In this document: one piece after another, positions 1-6,709 of the stretch | How positions within the stretch are numbered: position 1 is the first letter of the stretch | Layout: every line of letters starts with the position of its first letter | Translations under genes and position numbers: made by a program | Notes under the pieces: generated by a model | Database searches by the model: none | What the model was told of the DNA's origin: nothing | What the model saw: only the letters and a program-made list of their open reading frames with translations | Virus record (IMG/VR): IMGVR_UViG_3300035701_000016 | Location: 1 to 64,000 of that record | Source: a virus | Length of the DNA: 64,000 nt | Strand: one strand, 5' to 3'

Positions 1-162
1 AAAGTTTGGAAACAGCAGGTAAACTCAATTATTGAGGATACTATAGGTCTCAGCTGTGATGACCTGGAAGATTGCTGTTACCGTGACTGGTTTGATGACG
101 GCGTGTCTCCCAAGACTGCTGCCAAGCGTGCCATTCAGAATTCAGGCGGTTCGGTAGCGTGA
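1..162 (+). CDS. C-terminal end of a hypothetical protein, cut by the window edge
   Basis: An open frame begins at base 1 and stops at TGA 160-162, giving 53 residues. The tail is acidic and cysteine-containing, with DDLEDCCYRDWFDDG followed by a basic KTAAKRA stretch. The start lies before the window. The promoter at 194 begins just after its stop, so this is the last gene of the preceding unit. I do not recognise the family. Confidence 0.5.
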   Translation, partial: KVWKQQVNSIIEDTIGLSCDDLEDCCYRDWFDDGVSPKTAAKRAIQNSGGSVA

Positions 163-193
163 TAGCATTACCATATCAATTACCATCAAACAC

Positions 194-222
194 TTGTCAT
201 TACGCTTCATTCGTGCTACTAT
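194..222 (+). promoter_or_regulatory. sigma70-like promoter for the first early gene
   Basis: TTGTCA (194-199), a 17-base spacer, then TACTAT (217-222) preceded by TGC, an extended -10. The spacer end TTCATTCGTGC recurs in three other + strand promoters in this window. A leader with two short hairpins (231-243 and 255-270) and the shared motif GAAACGACTA (245-254) follows before the gene at 298. Confidence 0.8.
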
Positions 223-297
223 AAATGTAGCGGCAGCCTGCCGCGAAACGACTAGGGGTTTGAATACCCCGCCAGGACAAACCTAAAGGAGGTTTAC

Positions 298-759
298 ATG
301 TCCACACAAGCTCGGTGTTTAGTTTGTAAAAAGCCACTCACAAGTGGCGATATCGGAGGCACCTGCTCTGCTCACCAGGGCAAGATCCGCCTCTTCGCCA
401 ATACGGCGACCATTGTGCCTGAAGGGTTCCTCAAGATGTCCGTTGTTTGCCGTGCCTACGAGAAGGCTGGTTTCACCACCCGCCAGATCGTCAAAGCCTG
501 CGGCGGCGACGCCTGCACGGAGCAACCGTTCGGCGGAGAAGATCCCAAAGGGCTGTTCTACGTGACCTACGTTGGCAACCGGAAATACTTGGCTCCCGCC
601 ATTCTCACCACCGGCATGGAGCAGTTCAAGAAAGCAACTGCAGCTCCGGCCGAAGCTCCCAAGGCTTTGGTTTCCGGCAAAGACAACGGCAAGGAAGTCA
701 ACGCAATTGCCGTCGCCCTCCAGACCAAGGTTATCAAGGCTCCGGTCTCCGTCAAGTAG
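298..759 (+). CDS. early protein with N-terminal Zn-ribbon-like motif, paralogue of the gene at 5812
   Basis: 153 residues. The start is fixed by AAAGGAGG eight bases upstream. Residues 8-26 hold C-x2-C and C-x2-H pairs spaced like a small zinc ribbon. Residues about 40-105 (VPEGFLKMSVVCRAYEKAG to YVGNRKYLAP) align by eye with the protein at 5812, so the two share a domain of about 65 residues that I cannot name. The C-terminal third is Ala/Lys/Val-rich. Codon use is GC-richer than its neighbours, as in the capsid gene, which suggests high expression. It is transcribed from the promoter at 194. DNA or RNA binding is possible but unproven. Confidence 0.75.
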   Translation: MSTQARCLVCKKPLTSGDIGGTCSAHQGKIRLFANTATIVPEGFLKMSVVCRAYEKAGFTTRQIVKACGGDACTEQPFGGEDPKGLFYVTYVGNRKYLAPAILTTGMEQFKKATAAPAEAPKALVSGKDNGKEVNAIAVALQTKVIKAPVSVK

Positions 760-774
760 CCATCCAGTATTAGT

Positions 775-805
775 GAGGTGGGCAAGCGAATAGCCAGCCC
801 ACCTC
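775..805 (+). terminator. intergenic hairpin
   Basis: GAGGTGGGC (775-783) pairs perfectly with GCCCACCTC (797-805) across a 13-base loop. No strong T-run follows. It separates two early genes and could act as a weak terminator or an RNA-processing and stability element. Confidence 0.5.
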
Positions 806-830
806 AAACCATTTGTTCAAGGAGGTTATC

Positions 831-1031
831 ATGCCTTTGGATCCCAAAGTTTTAGCAGAGTTTGAAAACTCTTGCGACGAAGCAGATAACGATCTGCAAC
901 TCAAGTACGAAAAAATGACTCCTGAGCAACGACAAGGAGCCGACACCTTCCTCGCCTGGTACAAGATGTGGTTTGGGAAATGCACCTACACTCACATCGG
1001 CAAGCATCTCAAGGAGTTTAGGTTTCATTAA
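831..1031 (+). CDS. small early hypothetical protein
   Basis: 66 residues. The ATG at 831 is chosen because AAGGAGG lies directly upstream; an in-frame TTG at 813 lies before that ribosome site. The protein is acidic in its first half (ENSCDEADNDLQ) and aromatic/basic at the end. There is no recognisable family. It lies between two hairpins in the early region. Confidence 0.65.
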   Translation: MPLDPKVLAEFENSCDEADNDLQLKYEKMTPEQRQGADTFLAWYKMWFGKCTYTHIGKHLKEFRFH

Positions 1032-1085
1032 TTTGCAAGAAATCGGCGGACGCAGGGTGTCCTCCGCACCCTGAATCCGGATTTG

Positions 1086-1127
1086 GAGCCTACCGTCTTC
1101 CCCGCTGGCGGTAGGCTCTTCTAGTTT
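1086..1127 (+). terminator. stem-loop terminator-like element
   Basis: GAGCCTACCG (1086-1095) pairs perfectly with CGGTAGGCTC (1109-1118), followed by TTCTAGTTT. The 10-bp GC-rich stem with trailing T residues fits a modest intrinsic terminator after the gene at 831. Confidence 0.6.
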
Positions 1128-1230
1128 CCCTTTGCTGCGAGTCCCCGTCCTGCCACGAATATCCACTGGCAAGGATGCGAATTCCCAGGAGTGGGAAACA
1201 CCACTCACAATACCACAAAAGGAGGTGTTT

Positions 1231-1506
1231 ATGAGTCTTGAAGAATATAGTTCTTTTGATCTCTACCCCTGTCCAATATGCGGTCAACTGCATGACGAAT
1301 TCGAAGAGGCCTTGATCTGCTGGGATGACTACAATGATACCACCACGATGACTATTTATCTCTGGACTGAGTTTCCGTTCAAGATGGCAGAGTTTAGCAT
1401 GATCATGGCACAGGCCAGGGAAATTCGTGGAAGAGTCACGAGCTATACCACATGGGGATCCACAAATTTCTTGATAAGAACGTCAATTGTGGTAGAATCT
1501 AATTGA
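1231..1506 (+). CDS. small early protein with CPIC motif
   Basis: 91 residues from the ATG at 1231, which has AAAAGGAGG seven bases upstream; the open frame extends further upstream but without a ribosome site. CPICGQLH at residues 14-21 resembles half a zinc ribbon, followed by acidic and then hydrophobic segments. Function unknown. It sits at the end of the first group of early genes, just before the promoter at 1522. Confidence 0.6.
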   Translation: MSLEEYSSFDLYPCPICGQLHDEFEEALICWDDYNDTTTMTIYLWTEFPFKMAEFSMIMAQAREIRGRVTSYTTWGSTNFLIRTSIVVESN

Positions 1507-1521
1507 CATGGTATCAAATAC

Positions 1522-1550
1522 TTGTCACAAAGGCTCATTTGTGCTACACT
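1522..1550 (+). promoter_or_regulatory. sigma70-like promoter, second of the family
   Basis: TTGTCA (1522-1527), exactly 17 bases, then TACACT (1545-1550) with an extended TGC before it. The spacer ends in TCATTTGTGC. The leader motif GAAACGATTA lies at 1574-1583, matching that downstream of the promoters at 194 and 4513. It drives the membrane peptide at 1602 and probably the ATPase gene at 1791. Confidence 0.8.
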
Positions 1551-1601
1551 ATAACTAGGTAGAACTATATCTGGAAACGATTACAAAGAAAGGAGGTTGC
1601 A

Positions 1602-1703
1602 ATGTTTCTTGAAGGACTTTGGTACGCATTCTGCTTATTTATTACGATAGCTTTGCTGGCATCTCTGTGGGCAGCCTTCAGCCAGCCCTATCATCGTAAA
1701 TGA
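1602..1703 (+). CDS. 33-residue membrane peptide
   Basis: ATG with AAAGGAGG seven bases upstream. The peptide has one hydrophobic helix (residues about 8-26, including CLFITIALLASLWAAF) and a basic tail HRK, so it is a likely single-pass membrane microprotein. It is the first gene after the promoter at 1522. Many phages encode early membrane peptides that act on the host envelope, but nothing here shows that role. Confidence 0.6.
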   Translation: MFLEGLWYAFCLFITIALLASLWAAFSQPYHRK

Positions 1704-1717
1704 TTCCTTGGTTGCAT

Positions 1718-1767
1718 CCTACCCTAGTCCTCCTGGACTACGGTAGGCTAGAGCTAAGGAAGCTCTA
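1718..1767 (+). terminator. double stem-loop
   Basis: A two-part stem, CCTACC (1718-1723) with GGTAGG (1742-1747) outside and TAGTCC with GGACTA inside, is followed by a second hairpin TAGAGCT/AGCTCTA (1749-1767). It lies between the membrane peptide and the ATPase gene. There is no T-run, so attenuation or processing is as likely as termination. Confidence 0.5.
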
Positions 1768-1790
1768 AATTATCTAAAGGAGGTATCAAA

Positions 1791-3311
1791 ATGGAAAACC
1801 GAAAGGCAGAGGTTACGGTAGATCCGTCACTGTTCAGTATGGTTGCAAGAACCATGTACAGCTCAGATCCTACCATAATTGTTCCAAGAGAACTTCTGCA
1901 AAATTCTGTGGATGCTTGCAAGAGAGCGGGCGTCATACCAGAGATATCCATGATCATAGAAACTCACTGGTCTTCTACAGAAGGTGAGAGTTGGACATCC
2001 ATTGTTTGTGAAGACAATGGTTGTGGCATGGATCAGGATGAGCTGGTTGACAAATTCTTGAAGCTCGGTGCGTCTTCAAAACGTGGAGATAGCCAGTCTA
2101 CCGGAAAGTTCGGGATTGCTAAAGCGGCAATCATGTCCGGTAAGGATTGGTCTGTTGAAACTAACGAAATAGCCGTAAGTTTTGAAGATGTGCGAGAAGG
2201 CAATCTTGTAAGAGATCTTCCGGAACCCAGAGTAGGAACCAGAGTTTATGTGATGCTAGATAGATATTGCTACAGCAAACAGACAATTGTTCGTCTGATT
2301 GAATCCTCAGAAGTAGATATCAAACTTATCCTCACGGAACGCTCCGATACCTGCTACAATATTGAACACTGTGGGCTTCTGGTCAATCCTCAGAATGAAG
2401 TAGTTCTTGTAGAAGACAAGTTGTGGAAAGGTACATCCATAGAAAAGCTTCCGTCAAACGAAGCAGATGGATATACTTTTGTTCGCTTGAATGGATTGAC
2501 CCAGTTTGAATTAAAAGGCCACTGCTCGGAAAGAGAAACCAATCTTCTCATAGATATGTTTCCTTCTACCGCAGATCCTGGAAATGACGAGTATCCATTC
2601 ACAATGTCCAGAGAAAATCTTCGTGGATCTAGCAAAGACAAGATCGACTCCTGGGTTGACGAGTGCAACAGAAATCCGTACACTACCGATTCCTTGCGAG
2701 AGGATCTTACCAACCAGGAAAAGCAGAATTTCATTCCAGGATATTCTCTGAGGGGCAAACGATCCAGACTTCATGGTGGAACTGAAGAGCAGGATAATGA
2801 TCAAGATAACATTAGAGATTCGAAAATAGTAGATGCTCTAAGAAAGATCAAGAATTATCCCTACGGTACAGATGCCATGAAGTTTATTGACGAAAATGCC
2901 ATCTCTCCTATAATTCGTCTTGACAGATATACGGTAACAGATGAAACCTTCCCTCGTGATTCTAAGATCATGCAGGCATGGGCTATGATGCTAACGTATG
3001 TAGTTGACAATGAAATAAAGTTCGGAGTTGGTTTGATCGGTGCATCTCTAACGACATCTCAGTTAGACACATCTTCCGGAATGTATTTCTTCTCAATCAA
3101 TCCTGGCTTTGTCTGCTTTGAGAAAACTCCGTTCGGTAGAGCTTTGGCTATGTGGGGAATGGCTTCTCATGAAGCTTCTCATCTGCATATTCAAAACCAT
3201 AACGAAAGTTTCACGATGGCAGAGTTGATGGTTCAGCATGAATCTGCGGATGATATCTATCCAATAGTAGCTAAGGTTGCGAGAATTCTATCCGGACCTG
3301 AGTTCTTCTAG
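1791..3311 (+). CDS. GHKL (HSP90-like) ATPase with C-terminal HExxH motif, possibly rIIA-like
   Basis: 506 residues; RBS AAAGGAGG. The N-terminal Bergerat-fold ATP site is clear: N-box RELLQNSVDA (33-42), G1 EDNGCGMD (74-81) and G2 GKFGIAKAA (105-113). The middle resembles the second domain of HSP90/MutL-type ATPases. Near the C-terminus HEASH (460-464) is a HExxH zinc-protease-type motif, with further His and Glu residues downstream that could be ligands. GHKL ATPases in early phage regions include T4 rIIA-like proteins; a topoisomerase-like or chaperone role is also possible. It follows a membrane peptide in the same unit. The ATPase fold is solid; the protease activity is inference. Confidence 0.75.
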   Translation: MENRKAEVTVDPSLFSMVARTMYSSDPTIIVPRELLQNSVDACKRAGVIPEISMIIETHWSSTEGESWTSIVCEDNGCGMDQDELVDKFLKLGASSKRGDSQSTGKFGIAKAAIMSGKDWSVETNEIAVSFEDVREGNLVRDLPEPRVGTRVYVMLDRYCYSKQTIVRLIESSEVDIKLILTERSDTCYNIEHCGLLVNPQNEVVLVEDKLWKGTSIEKLPSNEADGYTFVRLNGLTQFELKGHCSERETNLLIDMFPSTADPGNDEYPFTMSRENLRGSSKDKIDSWVDECNRNPYTTDSLREDLTNQEKQNFIPGYSLRGKRSRLHGGTEEQDNDQDNIRDSKIVDALRKIKNYPYGTDAMKFIDENAISPIIRLDRYTVTDETFPRDSKIMQAWAMMLTYVVDNEIKFGVGLIGASLTTSQLDTSSGMYFFSINPGFVCFEKTPFGRALAMWGMASHEASHLHIQNHNESFTMAELMVQHESADDIYPIVAKVARILSGPEFF

Positions 3312-3320
3312 GAGGGCAAG

Positions 3321-3416
3321 ATGAATACTAAGAACGATAGCAGATATGAGTTTATACTCATCATGCTGGCTTTGATTCTGTTGTGCTACATCGGCTGTCT
3401 GTCGGTGCATCCATGA
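3321..3416 (+). CDS. 31-residue membrane peptide
   Basis: ATG preceded by GGAGGGCAAG. A polar N-terminus is followed by one hydrophobic helix (FILIMLALILLCYIGCL). Its stop overlaps the ATG of the next gene (ATGA), implying translational coupling. It starts ten bases after the ATPase gene, so it probably shares its transcript. Function unknown. Confidence 0.6.
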   Translation: MNTKNDSRYEFILIMLALILLCYIGCLSVHP

Positions 3417-3619
3417 ACGCATCAGACAAACCAGACCCAATTCTGCCAGCGGATCTGATCTACCGTGCCTTCAAGGACAAGCACACTGGATTGAACGGTA
3501 TGCCAGTCCCACTCTATAAGATCGGTCTTGAGACCATTACCAAGAGTGAATATTTCCGTAGGGTACTAGTCCTCAAAGTAGCGGCTAAACGAGCCGAACG
3601 AGAAAGAGGGATTCAATGA
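3413..3619 (+). CDS. small basic hypothetical protein
   Basis: 68 residues from the ATG overlapping the upstream stop. The C-terminal half is strongly basic and helical (RRVLVLKVAAKRAERERG). Its stop overlaps the next start (ATGA), so three small genes are coupled in a row. No family recognised. A nucleic-acid contact is plausible from charge only. Confidence 0.55.
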   Translation: MNASDKPDPILPADLIYRAFKDKHTGLNGMPVPLYKIGLETITKSEYFRRVLVLKVAAKRAERERGIQ

Positions 3620-3825
3620 GCGGTGTAGCAGTCATAGCAATAAGAAAACAAGATCTCGAACTCCTTATAGAAAGTCTAATGATGGAATCTACGGCATTAG
3701 GTCACTTTGTAGATAATAAAGTGGGATCTGCAAAATCAATCACTGATGCCAAGGATAAATTTCGAAGAAGTATATTTCTACGGCAGGAGTTAGAGTCCCA
3801 AAGAAGATTGTGGTTTATTGACTAG
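3616..3825 (+). CDS. small hypothetical protein, helical
   Basis: 69 residues, coupled to the previous gene by an ATGA overlap. Predicted to be largely helical with heptad-like hydrophobics (LELLIESLMMES) and a basic C-terminus. It is the last gene before the structured noncoding region at 3826-4270. Function unknown. Confidence 0.55.
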   Translation: MSGVAVIAIRKQDLELLIESLMMESTALGHFVDNKVGSAKSITDAKDKFRRSIFLRQELESQRRLWFID

Positions 3826-3909
3826 ATATTCGGCCGGCGGAGTAGACGCAACGAGATTTTTACATCTCCTTTTTCGTAAGGACAGGGCAGGGCTGTCCTC
3901 GGCCACAAT

Positions 3910-4003
3910 CCGGAATAAGCACGGAAGGGTAGCGTGCAGAAATCAGACTTCAATCTGGTTTTCTGACTTGATCAGTCATCTGGTTCAATTCCAGAATTCC
4001 GGT
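3910..4003 (+). tRNA. class II tRNA-like fold with UCA in the anticodon loop, atypical
   Basis: Acceptor CCGGAAT (3910-3916) pairs perfectly with ATTCCGG (3996-4002). D stem GCAC/GTGC (3919-3937). Long variable arm TGACT/AGTCA (3964-3978). T arm TCTGG-TTCAATT-CCAGA (3979-3995). The anticodon loop CTTCAA has only six bases, closed by an unusually long stem (AAATCAGA with TCTGGTTT). The loop carries UCA, the anticodon of tRNA-Sec and of opal suppressors, but one base is missing against the normal seven. It may be a decayed or specialised tRNA, or the tRNA-like domain of a longer RNA. No CCA is encoded. Confidence 0.5.
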
Positions 4004-4199
4004 CTCGGTAGAACTGAAGACACGTGGAAATCGTAAGGTGTAACAGAGGTAGAAAAGCGGTATCCAATCCTGCTGAGTACATCGGCGACGGTAGGGATAT
4101 AAGAACCCTCAACGTGAGCGATCCACGATAAAGGACACCAGAAGGTTCTACCGGACTTGATGCGGAAGTCTCTGACTCCAAGGAGCGGAGTATGGTGCG

Positions 4200-4219
4200 G
4201 TCTCTGACGAGAGACTTTT
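4200..4219 (+). terminator. intrinsic terminator
   Basis: GTCTCT-GACG-AGAGAC followed by TTTT: a perfect 6-bp stem, a tetraloop and a T-run. It ends the structured noncoding region and precedes the gene at 4273 by about 50 bases. Confidence 0.7.
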
Positions 4220-4272
4220 ACTTGATGGTGTAATTTGCACACCGCATCAATTATATAAGAGGAAAAAAAATT

Positions 4273-4494
4273 ATGTCCAAAAAGAAATCAAATTTGCGAA
4301 GAAAAGATCCACCATGTCTGGGATGTCTACATATGTCAGAATTAGTATGTGATATTTTAGGTATAGTGGATGAAGATTCACTGAAGATATGCAATAGAGC
4401 AGGTTACAAAGAAATTCGTAGTCTAAATAGTAGGACTGGACACTATCATGAGGGTGCTTACTGGACATCAAAAGATAGAGGATATGGACGTTAA
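4273..4494 (+). CDS. small basic Cys-containing protein
   Basis: 73 residues. A weak upstream purine stretch (AAGAGGAAAAAA) serves as ribosome site. The N-terminus is very basic (SKKKSNLRRKD), then CLGCLHMSELVC gives C-x2-C with another Cys, compatible with a small zinc-bound fold. It lies between the terminator at 4200 and the promoter at 4513. Family unknown. Confidence 0.55.
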   Translation: MSKKKSNLRRKDPPCLGCLHMSELVCDILGIVDEDSLKICNRAGYKEIRSLNSRTGHYHEGAYWTSKDRGYGR

Positions 4495-4512
4495 ATCAAT
4501 TTATGTCGGGTA

Positions 4513-4541
4513 TTGTTCCGTCGGTTCATTTGTGCTATTAT
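4513..4541 (+). promoter_or_regulatory. sigma70-like promoter, third of the family
   Basis: TTGTTC (4513-4518), 17 bases, TATTAT (4536-4541) with extended TGC; the spacer contains TTCATTTGTGC. The leader motif GAAACGACTA (4564-4573) and AAAGGAGG precede the gene at 4591. Confidence 0.8.
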
Positions 4542-4590
4542 AAGTGTAGGCGCATAATGCCACGAAACGACTATACCAAAGGAGGTTACT

Positions 4591-4992
4591 ATGAATGATG
4601 ATCCGAGTAAAGCATGGGATCGCTACTGCCAGCAGCAAGAGGATATAGAGCTCTGGGAGAGTGTTGTAGACGTTGGTGTTGTCATGCAGGAGAGAGGTAT
4701 CGATTTCTCTCCCATAGATGCCAGTAACGACTTCATCTGGTTTATCAACGCCAAGATAACTGACTGCAAATTCTCCACCGACGTTATTACCGGAGAGCGT
4801 GTTTGCATCAACCACCCGACTCTCAAGGCTCCCTGGAACAGAAGTGATGGAGAGATTGACTTAGCTGCTACCGCTGATGCTGTTGTTGAAGCTATCTGTG
4901 TTGCTTCGGGACCTAAGACTCCACCTTTTCCTGAGAATTGGAGTTTACCTCAATCACTTCCGAATCCTCCAGATAACTACGATCCTGCCTAG
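4591..4992 (+). CDS. early hypothetical protein
   Basis: 133 residues; AAAGGAGG seven bases before the ATG. Acidic, with a Trp-rich N-terminus (SKAWDRYCQQQEDIELWESV) and a Pro-rich C-terminal tail. No motif recognised. It is the first gene behind the promoter at 4513; an imperfect GC-rich inverted repeat (about 5009-5041) follows its stop. Confidence 0.65.
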   Translation: MNDDPSKAWDRYCQQQEDIELWESVVDVGVVMQERGIDFSPIDASNDFIWFINAKITDCKFSTDVITGERVCINHPTLKAPWNRSDGEIDLAATADAVVEAICVASGPKTPPFPENWSLPQSLPNPPDNYDPA

Positions 4993-5063
4993 ACTTCCAA
5001 TCTGTTACTGCTCCCCACCCCGAAAAGAGGTGGAGGGCAGGAAGGAGAAAGGAGGTAATTATA

Positions 5064-5441
5064 ATGTCAAGTGAAATAACCAAACTCGAGTCTTATGATG
5101 TAGGCCACCGTATCGTAGTTATGGATACAGATGGCAAGACTGTTCTGGTGATTATCAGAGTAGCTAGATTGAGCAATAGAGAGGTCAATTTGGATATTAG
5201 TTTCTCGGACGGTAGAACGGTGGAGTTTATCCAACAATGGGATAACGGTAGACCAAATCTATCTCAACTGGTGATTGAAGAGATTGTCTCCAGTGTTACT
5301 AACGGATCTCTTACCGTTCAGTCTTCAACTCCTAAGTTGAATAGTGTGATATATCAACAGGAAATTATAGACTCCGACCGAGATCAGAATAGACCTCAAT
5401 ATGGTAACGATGAAGAACGACTCTGTCCAGACTGTGACTGA
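5064..5441 (+). CDS. early hypothetical protein
   Basis: 125 residues with a strong AAAGGAGG site. The first 80 residues look like an all-beta fold with alternating hydrophobics (HRIVVMDTDGKTVLVIIRVA). The tail is polar and ends with CPDCD. Its last 41 bases overlap the next gene in another frame. No family recognised. Confidence 0.6.
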   Translation: MSSEITKLESYDVGHRIVVMDTDGKTVLVIIRVARLSNREVNLDISFSDGRTVEFIQQWDNGRPNLSQLVIEEIVSSVTNGSLTVQSSTPKLNSVIYQQEIIDSDRDQNRPQYGNDEERLCPDCD

Positions 5442-5697
5442 CAGTCCTGGCTATGTAGGTCGTGATAAATTTGTCCAGCTCTGGGATCAGCCAGATGGCT
5501 ATGACTATCTCATGGATCCCAAGCGACGTCGTCGAGAAAGGAGATTTACATCACGGGAAGAAGCTTTACGATACCTTCGGGAAGAAATGTACTATGCGAC
5601 TGACGATATGCGATTCTTCTATTGGTTTCCATATTCTGATGACCTGCCATATCATATCTTAGACGGGTCGCCAGTCGAAAAATTGAAACCAAATTGA
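5401..5697 (+). CDS. early hypothetical protein
   Basis: 98 residues from 5401; a second in-frame ATG at 5410 is equally possible because neither has a good ribosome site, so translation is probably coupled to the overlapping upstream gene. Rich in Arg, Tyr and Asp (MDPKRRRRERRFTSREEALR), with an aromatic C-terminus. It ends just before the promoter at 5711. Function unknown. Confidence 0.55.
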   Translation: MVTMKNDSVQTVTDSPGYVGRDKFVQLWDQPDGYDYLMDPKRRRRERRFTSREEALRYLREEMYYATDDMRFFYWFPYSDDLPYHILDGSPVEKLKPN

Positions 5698-5710
5698 AGA
5701 AAAATAGGGC

Positions 5711-5739
5711 TTGCATTAGTCGTTCATTTGCTGTATAAT
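5711..5739 (+). promoter_or_regulatory. sigma70 promoter, fourth of the family
   Basis: TTGCAT (5711-5716), 17 bases, consensus TATAAT (5734-5739). The spacer keeps CGTTCATTTGCTG, like the other three. A GGGG...CCCC stem follows in the leader (about 5752-5775). Confidence 0.85.
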
Positions 5740-5811
5740 GTATATGTAACTGGGGAGCGACACATTCTAACCCCGACAAAAATCTTGGTTCAAAACGAAA
5801 GGAGTTTCAAA

Positions 5812-6330
5812 ATGGGTGACAATCCTGTTGTAACTGCTCCGGCTGTTGAGCAGAAAGTCGTAAAGGTAAAAGTGGCGAAACCGCCAAAAGAGGCCAAGCC
5901 GCCTCGCCTCGGTAAAGGTTGGACCGAGGAAAAATGGAAAGCACGTCTGGCCGAACTTACAGTCCCTGCAATTCCCGAGGGCTGGCTCAACATGGCCGAT
6001 GTCTGCAAAAAATTCAACGATGCTGGAGTTAAGATCTCCCGTGTGGTTTCGGCCAGCGGTGGTGATCGGTGTGCTAACGAACCCTGGGACGCTGTATTCC
6101 AGGTCAAGTACGTGGGTGGACGTAAGTATCAGTCGCCCGACGTCCTGGTGAAGGGTATGGCTCTTCTGAACGACCCCACATTCCATCCGGTCGTGAGAAT
6201 TGGTCGCAAGAAAGCCACCAACCCCGACGGTACGACCAAAGAACCTGCTCCTAAGGGAGTTAAGGTGAAGGTTGAAATGGACACTAATAAGTCCAAAGTT
6301 TGGGTTGCTCCGACCAGCGATAAGAAATAA
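5812..6330 (+). CDS. early protein sharing a domain with the gene at 298
   Basis: 172 residues from the ATG at 5812 (AAAGGAG upstream); the frame stays open further 5' but those starts lie in the promoter leader. The N-terminal 45 residues are Lys/Pro/Val-rich. Residues about 57-125 (IPEGWLNMADVCKKFNDAG to YVGGRKYQSPDVL) match the domain of the protein at 298. The tail is Lys-rich and repetitive. The basic flanks suggest binding to nucleic acid, by inference. Codon use is GC-rich, as in other probably abundant proteins here. It has its own promoter and downstream hairpin. Confidence 0.75.
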   Translation: MGDNPVVTAPAVEQKVVKVKVAKPPKEAKPPRLGKGWTEEKWKARLAELTVPAIPEGWLNMADVCKKFNDAGVKISRVVSASGGDRCANEPWDAVFQVKYVGGRKYQSPDVLVKGMALLNDPTFHPVVRIGRKKATNPDGTTKEPAPKGVKVKVEMDTNKSKVWVAPTSDKK

Positions 6331-6357
6331 CTGCTCCACCTGCGTGATCCTGTATTA

Positions 6358-6392
6358 GTATCCCCACTAGCTGAATAAGCCGGTGGGGATAC
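6358..6392 (+). terminator. intergenic hairpin
   Basis: GTATCCCCAC (6358-6367) pairs perfectly with GTGGGGATAC (6383-6392). There is no T-run. It is placed after the gene at 5812 exactly as the hairpin at 775 is after its paralogue. Confidence 0.5.
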
Positions 6393-6416
6393 GCCATTCT
6401 AGAGGAGAATGGGACT

Positions 6417-6701
6417 ATGATGGATAAAAAGACATCCAAGCATGATCTAATGGCAACCTACAATCTCTTAAAGGAAGAGGCCAAAACTAACTCCCACATT
6501 GAAGAAGGTAGGCTGAATAGGGCTTTGGGCATAGCCATGAGAAAAGAGTCGTATGAAAAATACTACACAACTTTTACAGGTTGCACATGTCCTGATCAAG
6601 CCAACAGATCTCAATTTATCTGCAAGCATCGCCTATCCTTCATGTTGGAGCATGGTGATGATATTAGCCTCATGCTATTTGAGGGAACTCCAATTTCTTA
6701 G
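6417..6701 (+). CDS. SWIM-type zinc finger protein
   Basis: 94 residues; GAGGAG upstream. After a helical N-terminus, residues 57-74 contain CTCPDQANRSQFICKH, a C-x-C-xn-C-x-H pattern typical of SWIM zinc fingers, which bind DNA or proteins. The preceding YEKYYTTFTG and following hydrophobic helix fit that fold. Its partner and role in the phage are unknown. It is the first of three closely spaced genes ending at the terminator at 7273. Confidence 0.65.
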   Translation: MMDKKTSKHDLMATYNLLKEEAKTNSHIEEGRLNRALGIAMRKESYEKYYTTFTGCTCPDQANRSQFICKHRLSFMLEHGDDISLMLFEGTPIS

Positions 6702-6709
6702 GAGGGATT

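Larger units (their letters stand above)
3826..4270 (+). ncRNA. structured noncoding stretch of about 445 bases
   Basis: No convincing gene lies here. Short open frames in it lack ribosome sites and have atypical composition. Instead it holds many short stems: the tRNA-like fold at 3910-4003, ACTCC/GGAGT around 4173-4190, GTAGGG/CCCTC around 4089-4109, and a terminator hairpin at 4200-4219. The arrangement suggests a stable transcript of about 400 bases made in the + direction. Large ornate phage RNAs such as GOLLD and ROOL often lie near or contain tRNAs, but I cannot show homology. The next gene at 4273 follows closely. Confidence 0.5.

Noticed and set aside
319-807. A 162-codon - strand frame opposite the first early gene.
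   Set aside because: It lacks a ribosome site and lies under a well-supported + strand gene with a promoter and codon bias.
3818-4242. Short open frames on both strands over the noncoding stretch.
   Set aside because: None has a ribosome site and they overlap a tRNA-like fold, several stems and a terminator.
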